Assembly (NCBI GenBank): GCA_016699575.1
Contig: CP064979.1
Location: forward strand, 3,534,001-3,598,000
DNA: 64,000 bases
From: Flavobacteriales bacterium
GTDB taxonomy: Bacteria > Bacteroidota > Bacteroidia > Flavobacteriales_F > PHOS-HE28
Reading direction: 5' to 3'
In this document: one piece after another, positions 17,130 to 27,174 of the stretch
Layout: every line of letters starts with the position of its first letter
Position numbering within the stretch: position 1 is the first letter of the stretch
Program-made: the position numbers and the translations under genes
Notes under the pieces: model-generated
What the model was told of the DNA's origin: nothing
Databases searched by the model: none
What the model saw: the letters and a program-made list of their open reading frames with translations, nothing else

Positions 17130-19258
17130 TCAATGCACCACCATCATCCGCTTGGTCATGCGCTGGCCTTCCACGGTGAGGGTATAGGCGTACAGCCCCG
17201 GTGCAAGTCGAGCGGTGGCCACCGCAACTGTGTTGCGACCTGGAGGCTGTGTGGCATCAACGAGCTCTGCTACGGTGCGGCCGTGTGCATCCAACAAGGC
17301 GAGCTGCACATGAGCTGCTGTGCGCAAAGAGTAGGCGATGGTGGTGGTGCCGTCGCACGGGTTGGGCACGTTCTGCTCTAGGGTGAACGTGCTGGTAGCA
17401 AGCTCCGGTACGGATACGGGGAGCGAAGCGCGGAACACGCCGCCTCCGCTGGTGCCAGCCAGCACCAAGCCGTTCTGATCAATGGCGAGTGCGGTAACAT
17501 TCATGTTCGTCAACCCATCGCTGAAGGGCCACCACTCGTCGCCGTCGTTGTTCGTGATGTACACGCCAGAACGAGTTCCAGCCAGAGCGAGACCTGGGGT
17601 AGGGTGGCAGAGTACCTCGTTGATTATGGTATCAGGAAGCCAAAAGTTGCGGATTGCCATGTTAGGCCGTTGTTACGTGACCGGAAGACCCTTGGCGCGG
17701 CGGTCATGCTCCGCATCGCCAAAACGGTGCTGTCAGGTCGAGTGGACAAGGAACGTATCCATGCGCCTCCGATTTCAGAAGAGATGGAGCGAGCAACCCA
17801 GGTTGTTCCACTATCGTCGCTCGTATACACTTTGTTGCCACAACCGGCCACGCCGGCGAATACTCGGCCATTGGTCCCAATGGCCATTTCATCGAACGTG
17901 TAACAAGGATTCACTCCCTCGAAAGCCGTGAACCAAGTGTTGCCATTGTCCTCAGACTTGGTGATCCCAGCGGGCCAATCAACCCCGCCAAAGACATGGC
18001 CATTGGATGAGACGGCCAACGAGTTCACCATCATGGATCCAGTGTCGGTGACCAAGTCCCATGAATTGCCGTTGTCCATGGAGCGGTAAATGCCCATATA
18101 AGGAGCCCCGTACCCAGTTGATACAAAAAGATCGCTCGAGGAATTCTCGGCGATGTCGCGGATCAGAGTTCCTTGCAATCCATTCACGACCGCTTGCCAG
18201 CTGACGCCTGCATCCAAAGAACGATAGAGTCCACCCCAACCAGCAATGGCGAAATAGTGATTGCTGCTATTGGCAAGTAGTCCACCGATCTTGGACAGGA
18301 CGAACGTGTCATTCAAACCGTTCCAGCTCAGTCCGCCGTTCGTGCTGCGGAACAGATCTACGCCAGAAGCGGCGAACAGATGGTCTGATGAGTTGACAAC
18401 GAGTTGAATCGCGAGTGCGTTCATTCCATCGTTCACCTTGGTCCACGTATCACCGTTATCAGTGGAAAGCAGCACTCCGCCGTAATGGGAACCGATGTAT
18501 AAGTCACCATTGCTTGTGCTAACGATGGAGGATACGATGAAGGTCGGGCCGATATCCAGCTCAACCCATGTCATCCCCCCATCCATGCTCCGGATGAATC
18601 GGCTGCCTTGGCTGATACCTGCGAACACGTGACCAAGGGCGTTGACGAAAAGGCTGTGCGTATTGACTGATGGGAGCCCATAGTTCAGCCCGGCCCATGA
18701 GTTGCCGCCGTCGACCGATCGTAATGCAGAACCCGTGAATGGAGAAGCGTCTTCTGCGGCGTAGAGAGTGTCACCTTGGCCTATGGCAATGACGTCAACT
18801 CCCATTGCCGGGATCGCAGTCGATATCCAAGTGTCGCCGTCGTCATACGAGCGTTTGATCTGCATGCCGTTCATGCCCATGAACAATGCACCCAAGGCAT
18901 TGGCTGCAAGGCACTGCCCACCGAAGAATGTCTGCCCATTGTTGAGCACCGTCCATGACAACCCATCATCCACGCTCTTGTATAACAGATTACCCGGACC
19001 GAACAAGAACACGTGATCGTTCGGCGCAACGAGCAAGTCGGACAAACCAGTGGTAGGCAACCCGTTGTCCAGAAGCTCCCACGTATTCCCATTGTCCAAT
19101 GAGCGGAACAAGCCTTTTTCAGTGATGAAGAAGACCATGTCGATCGAGTTCACCTTCACTTCCCAGACCTCCACCGCCAACGGCCCACCAAGCGGCTCCC
19201 ACACCTGCGCGCGCAACGTCAACGAGATCATGAGACCGAGGAGTGCAATGATGCGCAT
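17130..19258 (-). pseudogene. T9SS-secreted BNR/propeller repeat protein, interrupted by a frameshift
   Basis: A signal peptide (MRIIALLGLMISLTLRAQ) precedes about nine repeats of the type LFRSLDNGNTWELL/ LYRSLDAGVSWQAV (BNR/sialidase-like Asp-box and photosystem II stability factor-like propellers). The frame ends prematurely at 17624. An overlapping frame (17130-17660) carries on the same architecture (GVYITNNDGDEWW) and ends in a T9SS sorting domain (NVPNPCDGTTTIAYSLR ... GQRMTKRMMVVH). One extra base near 17630-17650 would restore one ~705-residue protein. The break may be real or a sequencing error. The gene has lower G+C than its neighbours. Likely role: surface or secreted protein of unknown ligand. 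Confidence 0.75.
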
Positions 19259-19432
19259 GGGTGAGCAGGGTAGAGGTTGAAGCTACCGCTTTGCCCAACG
19301 AACGCTTGCTTCGAGTCCGGGTTGCTTGTTGTTGTAGTTGGCGGTCATCCTGGGTCTGCGACTTCCGTCAGCGCCTGCCGCCGAACCGTGGTTCATTGCC
19401 GATGCACCATCTTGGGCGGGCCATCTCATCCC

Positions 19433-21751
19433 ATGCTACGGAGGTCTTTTGTTTTCGTCATCGCGTTCTGCACCGCGCATATCACCGCCCACGCCCAGTG
19501 CTGCGATCATATCCTGCAGATGACCGACAGCTACGGTGATGGTTGGAACGGTGGCACGCTGCAAGTCACGTTGAACGGCACGCCCGTGGGCACCTTCGCC
19601 GCAACTGGTTACGCCAGTTCAGTGTCGTTCCCGGCCTGCACGGGCGACACCATCGCCCTGTTCTACACCCCGCTGGACTGGGAGAACGAGAACGCCTACG
19701 TGCTGTACGACGAGTGGGGCGGCGTGGTGTTCGCCGATGGCCCAACGCCCGCCGTGGGCGCGGTCTTCACCGGCACCGCCGATTGTTCCGTGGTGCCGGC
19801 CCCCGGCCATGTGCCATGCACGGCCCTGTCCATCGACACCATTGCGTGCGCCACCATCGACAACACGGCGGCACCCGGCACGGGCATCAACCCCGGTTGC
19901 GCGAACTACAGCGGTACGGACGTGTGGTTCACCATGCCGGTGCCGCCCTCGGGCAACGTGGTGGTGAGCACCACCGATATCGGTGGACTGAACGATACCG
20001 GGATCGCGCTATGGGTAGGGCCCAACTGCTTCAATCGCCAGTTGGTGGGTTGCGACGACGACAGCGGCCCCGACTACATGTCGCTGCTGCTGGCCAACGA
20101 GCTGCCCATCGGCGATACACTGTGGATACAAGCCTTCGGCTACGGCGGCGCGACCGGTCCGTTCGATTTATGCGTGGTGGATCCCGGCACGGTGCAACTG
20201 GACAGCTCGGAGATCCCCATCGTGCTCATCAACACGCTGGGGCAAGCGATACCCAACGAGCCGAAGATCGATGCGCTGATGGAGATCAAATACAACGGGC
20301 CCGGCGCGATCACCTACCTCACGGACCCGGCGAACGTGTACGACGGGCACATCGGTATCGAGGTGCGTGGTGCTTCTTCTTCCGGATACCCGCAACGGCC
20401 CTTCGCAGTGGAAACGCGGGATGCGTTCGGCGCAGACTTGAACGTGCCGCTATTGGACATGCCCGCGGAAAGCGATTGGGTGCTGCTCTCCAACTACAAC
20501 GACCGGTCGTTGATGCGCAACCAGGTGGCCTTCCACCTCTTCGACGGCATGGGCCAGTACGCGCCGCGCACGCACCTGTGCGAAGTGCTCATCGACAGCC
20601 TGTACCGGGGCATTTACCTCTTCGGCGAAAAGATCAAGCGCGACGGTGGGCGTGTGGACATTGCCAAGCTCACCGACATCGACAACGCGGGCGATGAACT
20701 CACCGGCGGCTACATCCTGCAACAGAACTACTGGGACAACTCGAACAGCTTCGAGTCGAACTATTCACCGATCGATCATCCGGGCTTCGATGTGCATTTC
20801 GTGTACGAGTATCCCAAGCCGGACGAGATCACGCCGCAACAACGCACCTACATCGCCGACTATGTGGACAGCCTGGAGACGGCACTGTACGATGCTGGCT
20901 TCGCTGACGCCACCAATGGCTATCGGCGCTACTTGGACACCAAGTCGTTCATTGACTACTTCCTGGTGAACGAGGTTGCACGCAGCAACGACGGCTTCAA
21001 GAAGAGCGTCTTCTGGCACAAGGACAAGTACAGCAATGGCGGCAAGCTGAAGGCGGGGCCTGTGTGGGATTTCGACTGGGCGTGGAAGGACATTGCCAGC
21101 TGTCCCATCTTCGAAGCAACGGACGGTAGTGGCTGGGCGCATCTCATCAACGACTGTTTCACCGACAATTACTCCTGCGGTTGGTACGTGCGCATGCTGC
21201 AGGACACCACGTTTACCCGCGAATTGCAGTGCGCTTACTTGGACTACCGGACCACCGTGCTCGACACGGCGAACATCTTCCACTACATCGACAGCGTGGC
21301 GGCGCGGGTGCAGAACGCCCAGCAACGGCACTTCCAGAAGTGGCCCATACTGGGGATCAGCGGACCGGCACCCGAGGTGAACCCGGTGGCCACCACTTAT
21401 GCCGCTGAGATCGACACGCTGAAGGCGTGGATCATGCGCCGCTTGGATTGGCTCGATGCCAACATGCCGGGCTTGTGTGACGGTACCGCACTGCCTGAAG
21501 CCGTCTACTACGTGCCAATGGATGTGCTGGTGGATCCGGAAGCACGCACCATCCGTTTCATTGGATCGCACACTGGCGATGGCAAGGCGTTGCTGGTCCT
21601 GCATGATATGCTGGGCCGTGACCTTGTGCGGGTGGTGCTTCCCGCCGGCGCGGTGGATGCCACGCTCCACGTGCCTGCGAGCGGTGTGTACGGTTACTCG
21701 CTTTGGAACCGAGCGGACAGGATCCGTTCTGGGCGCTGCGCGATGCCGTGA
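19433..21751 (+). CDS. Exported CotH-family kinase-like protein with C-terminal sorting tail
   Basis: The frame is open from 19277, but the ATG at 19433 gives a signal peptide (MLRRSFVFVIAFCTAHITAHAQ). Residues ~20-110 form a cysteine-containing beta domain (SYGDGWNGGTLQV). Residues ~120-230 resemble pre-peptidase or PPC-like domains. From about residue 290 a CotH domain is seen: EVRGASSSGYPQRPFAVETR, NYNDRSLMRNQVAFHLFD, RGIYLFGEKIKRD and AGPVWDFDWAWKD. CotH proteins are atypical protein kinases in spore formers and appear as secreted proteins in Bacteroidota. The final ~75 residues (LVLHDMLGRDLVRVVL) look like a sorting domain. The function here is unknown. Confidence 0.8.
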   Translation: MLRRSFVFVIAFCTAHITAHAQCCDHILQMTDSYGDGWNGGTLQVTLNGTPVGTFAATGYASSVSFPACTGDTIALFYTPLDWENENAYVLYDEWGGVVFADGPTPAVGAVFTGTADCSVVPAPGHVPCTALSIDTIACATIDNTAAPGTGINPGCANYSGTDVWFTMPVPPSGNVVVSTTDIGGLNDTGIALWVGPNCFNRQLVGCDDDSGPDYMSLLLANELPIGDTLWIQAFGYGGATGPFDLCVVDPGTVQLDSSEIPIVLINTLGQAIPNEPKIDALMEIKYNGPGAITYLTDPANVYDGHIGIEVRGASSSGYPQRPFAVETRDAFGADLNVPLLDMPAESDWVLLSNYNDRSLMRNQVAFHLFDGMGQYAPRTHLCEVLIDSLYRGIYLFGEKIKRDGGRVDIAKLTDIDNAGDELTGGYILQQNYWDNSNSFESNYSPIDHPGFDVHFVYEYPKPDEITPQQRTYIADYVDSLETALYDAGFADATNGYRRYLDTKSFIDYFLVNEVARSNDGFKKSVFWHKDKYSNGGKLKAGPVWDFDWAWKDIASCPIFEATDGSGWAHLINDCFTDNYSCGWYVRMLQDTTFTRELQCAYLDYRTTVLDTANIFHYIDSVAARVQNAQQRHFQKWPILGISGPAPEVNPVATTYAAEIDTLKAWIMRRLDWLDANMPGLCDGTALPEAVYYVPMDVLVDPEARTIRFIGSHTGDGKALLVLHDMLGRDLVRVVLPAGAVDATLHVPASGVYGYSLWNRADRIRSGRCAMP

Positions 21752-22074
21752 AGGCACGGGCTCTGCGACAGGCCTGCGCGTAGCTCATGGTGCGTTCTGC
21801 TTGCAGGGTGAACCGCACTGTAGTCGTGTGCCATGGCGCCAATTGTCACCCTCATGAACAATGACTGCGTGGTGTGCGACCCGGGCCCGCCATGCACAAG
21901 AACCCGCTCATCAAGCTGGGCCACCGATCGCTGCCTCCTTGACTTGCGTCGGCGCATGAGCGCTGGTGGACATGAACAGGCCGCGGTTTTCGTTGGAGCA
22001 CTGTCATGTCAGGGCGTTGGCCACGACGATCCTGGTGCAACATTAGGACCGCCAATGCCGAAACACCAGTTCAC
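21752..22074. other. 323-bp intergenic region, no gene recognised
   Basis: No frame in this stretch has a convincing start, family match or codon pattern. It separates the CotH gene from the thioredoxin-like gene, both on the plus strand, and must hold the latter's promoter. No strong hairpin with a T tract, tRNA, or copy of the dispersed repeats described elsewhere in the window was seen. Confidence 0.4.
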
Positions 22075-22857
22075 ATGAAGCATGCGCTTGCACTTGTCTT
22101 TCTTGCACCAGCCGTTGGCGCGGTCGGCCAACTTCCGAACGGCAGCACCGCCCAGGACTTCACCCTGACCGACTACTACGGCACTACCCACAACCTGTAC
22201 ACGTACTTGAACGATGGCAAGACCGTGTTCCTGGAGTTCTTTGCCGCCCATTGCCCAACCTGCTGGGGCTATCATCAGACCCATCGGCTGAAGAACATCC
22301 ATGATCTGTATGGGCCTTCCGGCACGGACGAGGTGATGGTGCTTGCGTTGGAGCACGACCAATGGAACGGGGCCAACGAGTTCATGGGCATCGGACCCGC
22401 TTGGGTGACGGCCGGTGACTGGTTGACCGGAACTCCATACCCGCTCTTCAATGTGGAGGATCCCGACCGCGGTGTTTTCACTGACTACATGATGACCTTT
22501 TACCCGTTGATCTACCGCATCTGCCCCAACGGCATCGTGGAGCGTGTGTTCACCTCGCAGACCGAAGCGCAGCTGTACCAGATGGTGCAGGACTGCCAGG
22601 CATTGCTGTCCATGGAAGACCTGGTGGTGCCGATCGACGTCCGCTTTGATCCGCTGTCGCGCAACCTCGTGATCGAGCGCTTCAAGGAAGTTCAAAGTCT
22701 AACGATCATCGATCCGCAGGGCCGCGTGGTGCAACGGATGGGTCCACTCACGGATCCCGCCGTTCCGCTCATCGACCTGTCATCGGGCATTTACGTTTAC
22801 CAGATCACAAAGGATCAAGGAGCCTTGGCCGGGCGCTTCCTGATCGAGCAGAGGTAG
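22075..22857 (+). CDS. Exported thioredoxin-like protein with T9SS sorting tail
   Basis: A signal peptide (MKHALALVFLAPAVGAVGQ) precedes a redoxin fold: AQDFTLTDYYGTTHNLYTYL, then the active-site CPTC in FFAAHCPTCWGYHQ, and a cis-proline-like region further on (YPLFNVEDP). The C-terminal ~75 residues (LVIERFKEVQSLTIIDPQGR, SSGIYVYQITKDQGALAGRF) are a sorting-domain-like beta module. This AhpC/TSA-thioredoxin plus sorting tail arrangement is common in Flavobacteriales and suggests extracellular disulfide or peroxide chemistry. The ATG at 22075 is preferred over the open extension to 22006. Confidence 0.8.
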   Translation: MKHALALVFLAPAVGAVGQLPNGSTAQDFTLTDYYGTTHNLYTYLNDGKTVFLEFFAAHCPTCWGYHQTHRLKNIHDLYGPSGTDEVMVLALEHDQWNGANEFMGIGPAWVTAGDWLTGTPYPLFNVEDPDRGVFTDYMMTFYPLIYRICPNGIVERVFTSQTEAQLYQMVQDCQALLSMEDLVVPIDVRFDPLSRNLVIERFKEVQSLTIIDPQGRVVQRMGPLTDPAVPLIDLSSGIYVYQITKDQGALAGRFLIEQR

Positions 22858-23006
22858 CCGCGAAGGTGGCTCTCCCTGGCAGGGTTCGCGTTGCACAGGT
22901 AGCGTGCGGTTGCAACTGCCCATGGTTGTGCGGCCATCACTTCAACCCGCGGTGTGCCACCCATGGTCATCGGGCCGTACCGCTCATTCGTTGCGGCGTT
23001 GGGCCT

Positions 23007-24173
23007 TCACCGCACCTCAAGCACGTGCCCTTCGTCAACCCAGGTCTGTGGCCGCACACCGAACTGCCCCCCCGGTGTTTCGGCAATGATCTCGAGCGTG
23101 CCGATGATCGGACGATCGTGCTCCATGGTCCGATAGACCAGGGCACCATCGAACGGCCCATCCGACCGCATCCAATCAGGCGCTGATCCCGGTGTGCCTA
23201 CCGGATGACGCAGAACTGGAAAGAACACGTCGGCTGAGTCCGCATTGGCCCATGAGAATAGATTCGATCGGAGCCCTGCGGCAAGGCGTTCCGGTGCAAG
23301 TACTTCACCCTCGCGCAGCCGGAAGAGACCGGGCACACCCCAGCGCTCAATGGTCACCAAGAACCCGGTGCCCGGTAGCGGTGATATGCCGCTAACATAG
23401 GAGGCGTTGTTCTCCTGATCGAACTCCACTTGTGCGGTGATCACCAGGTCATCCATCATGTCGCCGTTCAGGTTCACGCGTTCATCAGGCGGAATGCCAG
23501 GTGGTATGATCGTCTGCGGGTGCACAGGTTCATGGCCGAAGTCGAAGAGCGGTTCCCTGTGTGCGCGCAGCGGCAATAGCGGATCGCCTTCCTTGCCATA
23601 GCCGTTAGGCACACGTACCGCGTGCCTGATCTTGATCATCACCCGGCTATGGGGGTAAGGCAGCTCGAACGCAAAGGCCGCCACGCTCGTGCCGCGCTCG
23701 TTGGTGCTGCGCAGGACCATCGTATGCCCATCGTGATGATCGCCCGTACCGTACCAACCGTCCTGGTCCCGGCCGATGGCGGGGCCGAATGGGCGCTCCA
23801 GCAACCAGAACTCCGTGGGTTGATCTTCGTCGGTCCAGCTCACTTGCTTGAAGTGGATGCGTTCGGCGATCAGATGGGTGTCCAGTCGTGTGCTGTCTTC
23901 CAAGGTGTACCAGCGTTGGGTGCTGGGCGTGCTCCACAACAAGATGGCGTTGCCACTGAGCGTGCGCACACCGTGTTTGTACCTGCCTAGGTAGCCGGGT
24001 TGCTGCGGATCGGTGATGTGCACCGTGCTGGTGGTGATCAGGAGGTCCGCTATGCCATCGCCGGTCACGTCAACGTATTCATCCGGCGGAGGGCCGGGGA
24101 TGATGCGGTCGGTCTGCGCATCCGCCTGCAAGGCGAAAAGGCCGAGACCGATCAGCAGGGTTTTCATGCTCAT
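23007..24173 (-). CDS. Exported repeat protein with two calcium-loop-like motifs
   Basis: The protein has 388 residues with a signal peptide (MKTLLIGLGLFALQADAQ). Two halves each begin with a similar block: DEYVDVTGDGIADLLITTS near residue 31 and DERVNLNGDMMDDLVITAQ near residue 230. These are dockerin/FG-GAP-like aspartate loops, suggesting an internal duplication. No enzyme motif is visible. Its start codon overlaps the stop of the upstream gene (ATGA), and that gene overlaps the one before in the same way, so the three are translationally coupled. Confidence 0.65.
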   Translation of the reverse strand: MSMKTLLIGLGLFALQADAQTDRIIPGPPPDEYVDVTGDGIADLLITTSTVHITDPQQPGYLGRYKHGVRTLSGNAILLWSTPSTQRWYTLEDSTRLDTHLIAERIHFKQVSWTDEDQPTEFWLLERPFGPAIGRDQDGWYGTGDHHDGHTMVLRSTNERGTSVAAFAFELPYPHSRVMIKIRHAVRVPNGYGKEGDPLLPLRAHREPLFDFGHEPVHPQTIIPPGIPPDERVNLNGDMMDDLVITAQVEFDQENNASYVSGISPLPGTGFLVTIERWGVPGLFRLREGEVLAPERLAAGLRSNLFSWANADSADVFFPVLRHPVGTPGSAPDWMRSDGPFDGALVYRTMEHDRPIIGTLEIIAETPGGQFGVRPQTWVDEGHVLEVR

Positions 24174-24736
24174 CGCACCACGAAGGCTTCATCGGCCGGT
24201 ACCAGCAAACCCACGCGGATGACCACCTGGCCCGTGCTGTTGGATCGGTCGATCGCGAACGAACCGTGCCACAGCTTGCCGTTGCTCAAGGTTCGGAACA
24301 CGTAGCGCTGCGCGGCCAGACCCGGAGTGACCGTGGGCAACGCCGACTGGTGCCCGTAGCCCCAGTAAGCCACTTGTACATGACCATCCGTATAGAGCAA
24401 CTCCGGTATCTGGAAGTCATCCTGAGGTCGGGTGGATAGGGCAGGAATGCGATCGCCCTGCGCACACACCTTGGCTCGCCAAGTGCCACGTTCATCGCGC
24501 GCGTTCAGTAGGGTGGTGCCGGGGAGGTTCATCACATGGAGGTGGCAACTACCTGAACTGCTCGGCTCGTCGTCGGTGCCGCTGCGGAAGCCCTGCACCA
24601 CCAGGTCGGGGATGCCGTCGTTGGTGAGGTCGATGCTGTCGTTCGGCGCGAAACCACAGTAGTTCCGATCGAAGTCGGGCTGGGCCATCGCGCCAAGCTG
24701 CAACGCGCATGCACCGATCATCAGCTCGTTCTTCAT
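24170..24736 (-). CDS. Exported protein, half-length relative of the downstream repeat protein
   Basis: The protein has 188 residues. A short hydrophobic N-terminus (MKNELMIGACALQLGAMAQ) suggests export. It carries a single DSIDLTNDGIPDLVVQGF block like those repeated in the downstream protein, and both end with a similar phrase (VGLLVPADEAFVVR versus WVDEGHVLEVR). It reads as one unit of the same repeat family. It overlaps both neighbours by 4 bp. The function is unknown, with a secreted or periplasmic location inferred. Confidence 0.65.
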   Translation of the reverse strand: MKNELMIGACALQLGAMAQPDFDRNYCGFAPNDSIDLTNDGIPDLVVQGFRSGTDDEPSSSGSCHLHVMNLPGTTLLNARDERGTWRAKVCAQGDRIPALSTRPQDDFQIPELLYTDGHVQVAYWGYGHQSALPTVTPGLAAQRYVFRTLSNGKLWHGSFAIDRSNSTGQVVIRVGLLVPADEAFVVR

Positions 24737-25260
24737 CGCGGATACAGGATGATGTCGACCGGGGCAAAGCTCGGCCTTCCTTCCATGGGTGGATAGACCG
24801 CCTCATCATACACCCCGCAAAGTGGGTGGCTATCGAAGGCGGTGAGCGGTACGATCACCTGGTGATACCGCGCCGGCCACCGGTCCCTTCGTTGGTCCAA
24901 TGGACCGGCGTCCCCTTCGTCCTGCACCAGCAACTTCATCCTCGCCGTTCGGAAACCGTTGGGCACGACCAGCAGATAGTTGTCCGAGGCAAAGGGGAAG
25001 TACGGTTCGTAAGGGCCCTTGTACCGGACGTACCCGCAGAAGGGCGCGCGTTGATTCCGGTGAAAAAGGTACCACGGTGTTCCATGGTGAACAACGGGCA
25101 CATTGTTGCTGTCCAACAGGGTAATGCGCAGACCGGGGATCACCGCGCTGTCATTCGCCGAGTGCGGACGCACGACGATAACGGAGCGGAAATCGTACGC
25201 ACAGTGCTGCGCGTGGAGCAGGGCTGGGAGAAGGGCCACAAGTGGAAGGACGATCCTCAT
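24733..25260 (-). CDS. Exported hypothetical protein, first gene of a three-gene operon
   Basis: The protein has 175 residues from the ATG at 25260, which gives a signal peptide (MRIVLPLVALLPALLHAQ); the upstream in-frame extension is antisense to the next gene and is rejected. Two cysteines (QHCAYDF, APFCGYV, HPLCGVY) could form disulfides. Beta-rich sequence (YLLVVPNGFRTARMKLLV, YHQVIVPLTAF) continues to the end. No family recognised. It is divergent from the lipoprotein gene starting at 25328, so the promoters of both units lie in about 67 bp. Confidence 0.6.
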   Translation of the reverse strand: MRIVLPLVALLPALLHAQHCAYDFRSVIVVRPHSANDSAVIPGLRITLLDSNNVPVVHHGTPWYLFHRNQRAPFCGYVRYKGPYEPYFPFASDNYLLVVPNGFRTARMKLLVQDEGDAGPLDQRRDRWPARYHQVIVPLTAFDSHPLCGVYDEAVYPPMEGRPSFAPVDIILYPR

Positions 25261-25327
25261 GGCCGGCCTGTACACCGGAAGCGGAGTTCCGTTCGAACTT
25301 CGTTCCCCGATGCGTGTACGGGAGCAC

Positions 25328-26014
25328 ATGCGGAGCATTCCGAGCCTGTTGCTGCTGCCCCTGTTGGCCTGCGGACAGGACAATGCGGGCCAGTTGGACA
25401 CCTGTTCCGATGTGCCAGCCAGCTTCCTTGCCGAGGTGCACAGCGTGCTCACCGACAGCACGGGCCTTTTCAAGCACGACTTCCCGCCGGTGCCCCCGCT
25501 TTCGTGCGAGCTGCTCGGCATGCTTCAGGAGGAATTGAAGGACGACAGTGCGCGTTACTGCTTCGATCGGTTCTCCCGGAAGTACTGGAGCGTGGATCCG
25601 CACGCACAGCTCACGCATGCATACATCCGCCGGCACTTGAGCTTCACCTTGGCCATGGCCGCCACGGCACATTGGTTCGCCGATACCCGCATCGAGGGGC
25701 TGCGCGAACTCCAGGAATACCGGCGAATGCGCCCGCTCGTGTGCACCACCAAGGAAGGCTACGCGAAGCTCGAGCGCCAGGACCGCGAGGCCGTGCGCTA
25801 CCTGCTGCGGGTGATGGAGACCACTCCCATGGGCATCCCGGGCAGCGAGAACGCGACCATCCATGATATCTACATGCGGGAGGTGATGCACACCCTGGAC
25901 CTGTACACCGGACAGGATCACCAGACCAGTGCTGCGATGCACCTGCGCATCAACCGGAGCGGGGCCGGGATCCAACAAGCCATGCAGGACTGGCGCAACT
26001 GGCTCGCGCAGTGA
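25328..26014 (+). CDS. Lipoprotein of unknown function
   Basis: The ATG at 25328 yields a lipoprotein signal with lipobox LLAC (MRSIPSLLLLPLLACGQ). The mature protein (~215 residues) is helical, with cysteines spread along it. A central segment (YIRRHLSFTLAMAATAHWFADTRI) and a C-terminal helix (RSGAGIQQAMQDWRNWLAQ) are visible, but no domain is recognised. The following gene starts within its stop codon (GTGA), implying coupling. Attachment to the outer or inner membrane by lipidation is inferred. Confidence 0.65.
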   Translation: MRSIPSLLLLPLLACGQDNAGQLDTCSDVPASFLAEVHSVLTDSTGLFKHDFPPVPPLSCELLGMLQEELKDDSARYCFDRFSRKYWSVDPHAQLTHAYIRRHLSFTLAMAATAHWFADTRIEGLRELQEYRRMRPLVCTTKEGYAKLERQDREAVRYLLRVMETTPMGIPGSENATIHDIYMREVMHTLDLYTGQDHQTSAAMHLRINRSGAGIQQAMQDWRNWLAQ

Positions 26015-26502
26015 GGACCGCCCTGACCGTCTTGATCTTCTTGCCGATGCTCCTGCTCGCGCAGAACGCAGCCCGCTTCCAAAGCGCCCTACGCTCCGAG
26101 CGCGCCATGGACCGTTGGATGAAGCACGAGATCCACCGTGTGCGCAAAGGGCATGTCATCACCACGCCATCAGCGAGTTACATCGCACACCACGCGACCT
26201 TCGACACGCTTGTGGCCTTTCTACGTCGGCAGCCGGGGGTTGACGATGCCGCCACGGACCGCTGCATGAACAAGATCATGATCTGGCCCGGGCACACGAC
26301 CATCGGCATGCGTTGGTCCATAGAGGGACGGCCTATCGAACGATGCTGGTCGGTGCAAGAGGGCAGGCCAGGCAGCATCCGTCTTTTCGGCTGGCGGCCG
26401 CACGTGCGCAAGGACCGCCAGCACTTGAAGTACCTAAGAGCGGCGGAATGCGCTGGCTTCGTGGAGCAGGAGCGCAAGCGTTGTGCGGAGCGACAGCGTT
26501 GA
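26011..26502 (+). CDS. Exported hypothetical protein
   Basis: It starts with GTG overlapping the preceding stop by 4 bp. A signal peptide is visible (MRTALTVLIFLPMLLLAQ). The mature part of ~145 residues contains three cysteines and several His/Trp residues (IMIWPGHTTIGMRWSIEGR, ERCWSVQEGRPG) but no recognised motif. It is cotranscribed with the upstream lipoprotein and they may work together. The function is unknown. Confidence 0.6.
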   Translation: MRTALTVLIFLPMLLLAQNAARFQSALRSERAMDRWMKHEIHRVRKGHVITTPSASYIAHHATFDTLVAFLRRQPGVDDAATDRCMNKIMIWPGHTTIGMRWSIEGRPIERCWSVQEGRPGSIRLFGWRPHVRKDRQHLKYLRAAECAGFVEQERKRCAERQR

Positions 26503-26565
26503 TCGTACCCGTGCGAAAGGAGTATGCCGCGCGGCGTGGACGGCGGCGTTCAGCACCTTTGCCGC

Positions 26566-27159
26566 ATGTCCGCTGTCACCACGCCCGTCACCCTCACCGG
26601 CCAAGTGGCCGCATTGGAGCCGCTCACCCATGCGCACCACGACGACCTCTGCGAAGCCACGCGCGACGGCGAGCTGTGGAAGTTGTGGTACACCATCGTA
26701 CCCGCACCCGAACAGATGCGCGCGGAGATCGACCGGCGCAACGCCCTGCTCGCGAGCTGCAGCATGGTGCCGTGGGCCGTGCGCGACCTGCGCAGTGGCC
26801 GCGTGGTGGGCATGACCACCTTCATGAACATCGAGGCGGAGAAACCGCGCGTGGAGATCGGTTCCACTTGGTATGCACGCTCCGTGCAGCGCACTGCGTT
26901 GAACACCGAGTGCAAGCTGTTGCTGCTCACCCACGCTTTCGGAACGCTGGGATGCATCGCCGTGGAGTTCCGCACCAGCTTTTTCAACTTCCCGAGCCGA
27001 CGCGCCATCGAGCGCCTCGGTGCCAAGCCCGATGGCATCCTTCGCAACCACATGCACATGCCGGACGGCACGCTACGCGACACCTGCGTGTACTCCATCC
27101 TGCCCCACGAATGGCCGGCGGTGCGCAAGAACCTGCTCTTCAGGTTGGGGCGCACCTAG
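26566..27159 (+). CDS. GNAT-family N-acetyltransferase (RimJ/RimL-like)
   Basis: The protein has 197 residues. The layout is that of RimJ-type acetyltransferases: an N-terminal strand and helix (AALEPLTHAHHDDL), a central sheet with GRVVGMTTFMNI, VEIGSTWYARSVQRTALNTE (motif A region, acetyl-CoA pyrophosphate loop), and AVEFRTSFFNFPSRRAIERLG (motif B, the usual TD-x-N-xxSxxAIExLG). The ATG at 26566 is chosen because homology begins there. The substrate, an N-terminal amine or small molecule, is not deducible. Confidence 0.85.
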   Translation: MSAVTTPVTLTGQVAALEPLTHAHHDDLCEATRDGELWKLWYTIVPAPEQMRAEIDRRNALLASCSMVPWAVRDLRSGRVVGMTTFMNIEAEKPRVEIGSTWYARSVQRTALNTECKLLLLTHAFGTLGCIAVEFRTSFFNFPSRRAIERLGAKPDGILRNHMHMPDGTLRDTCVYSILPHEWPAVRKNLLFRLGRT

Positions 27160-27174
27160 GACCCGGAACGCAAG

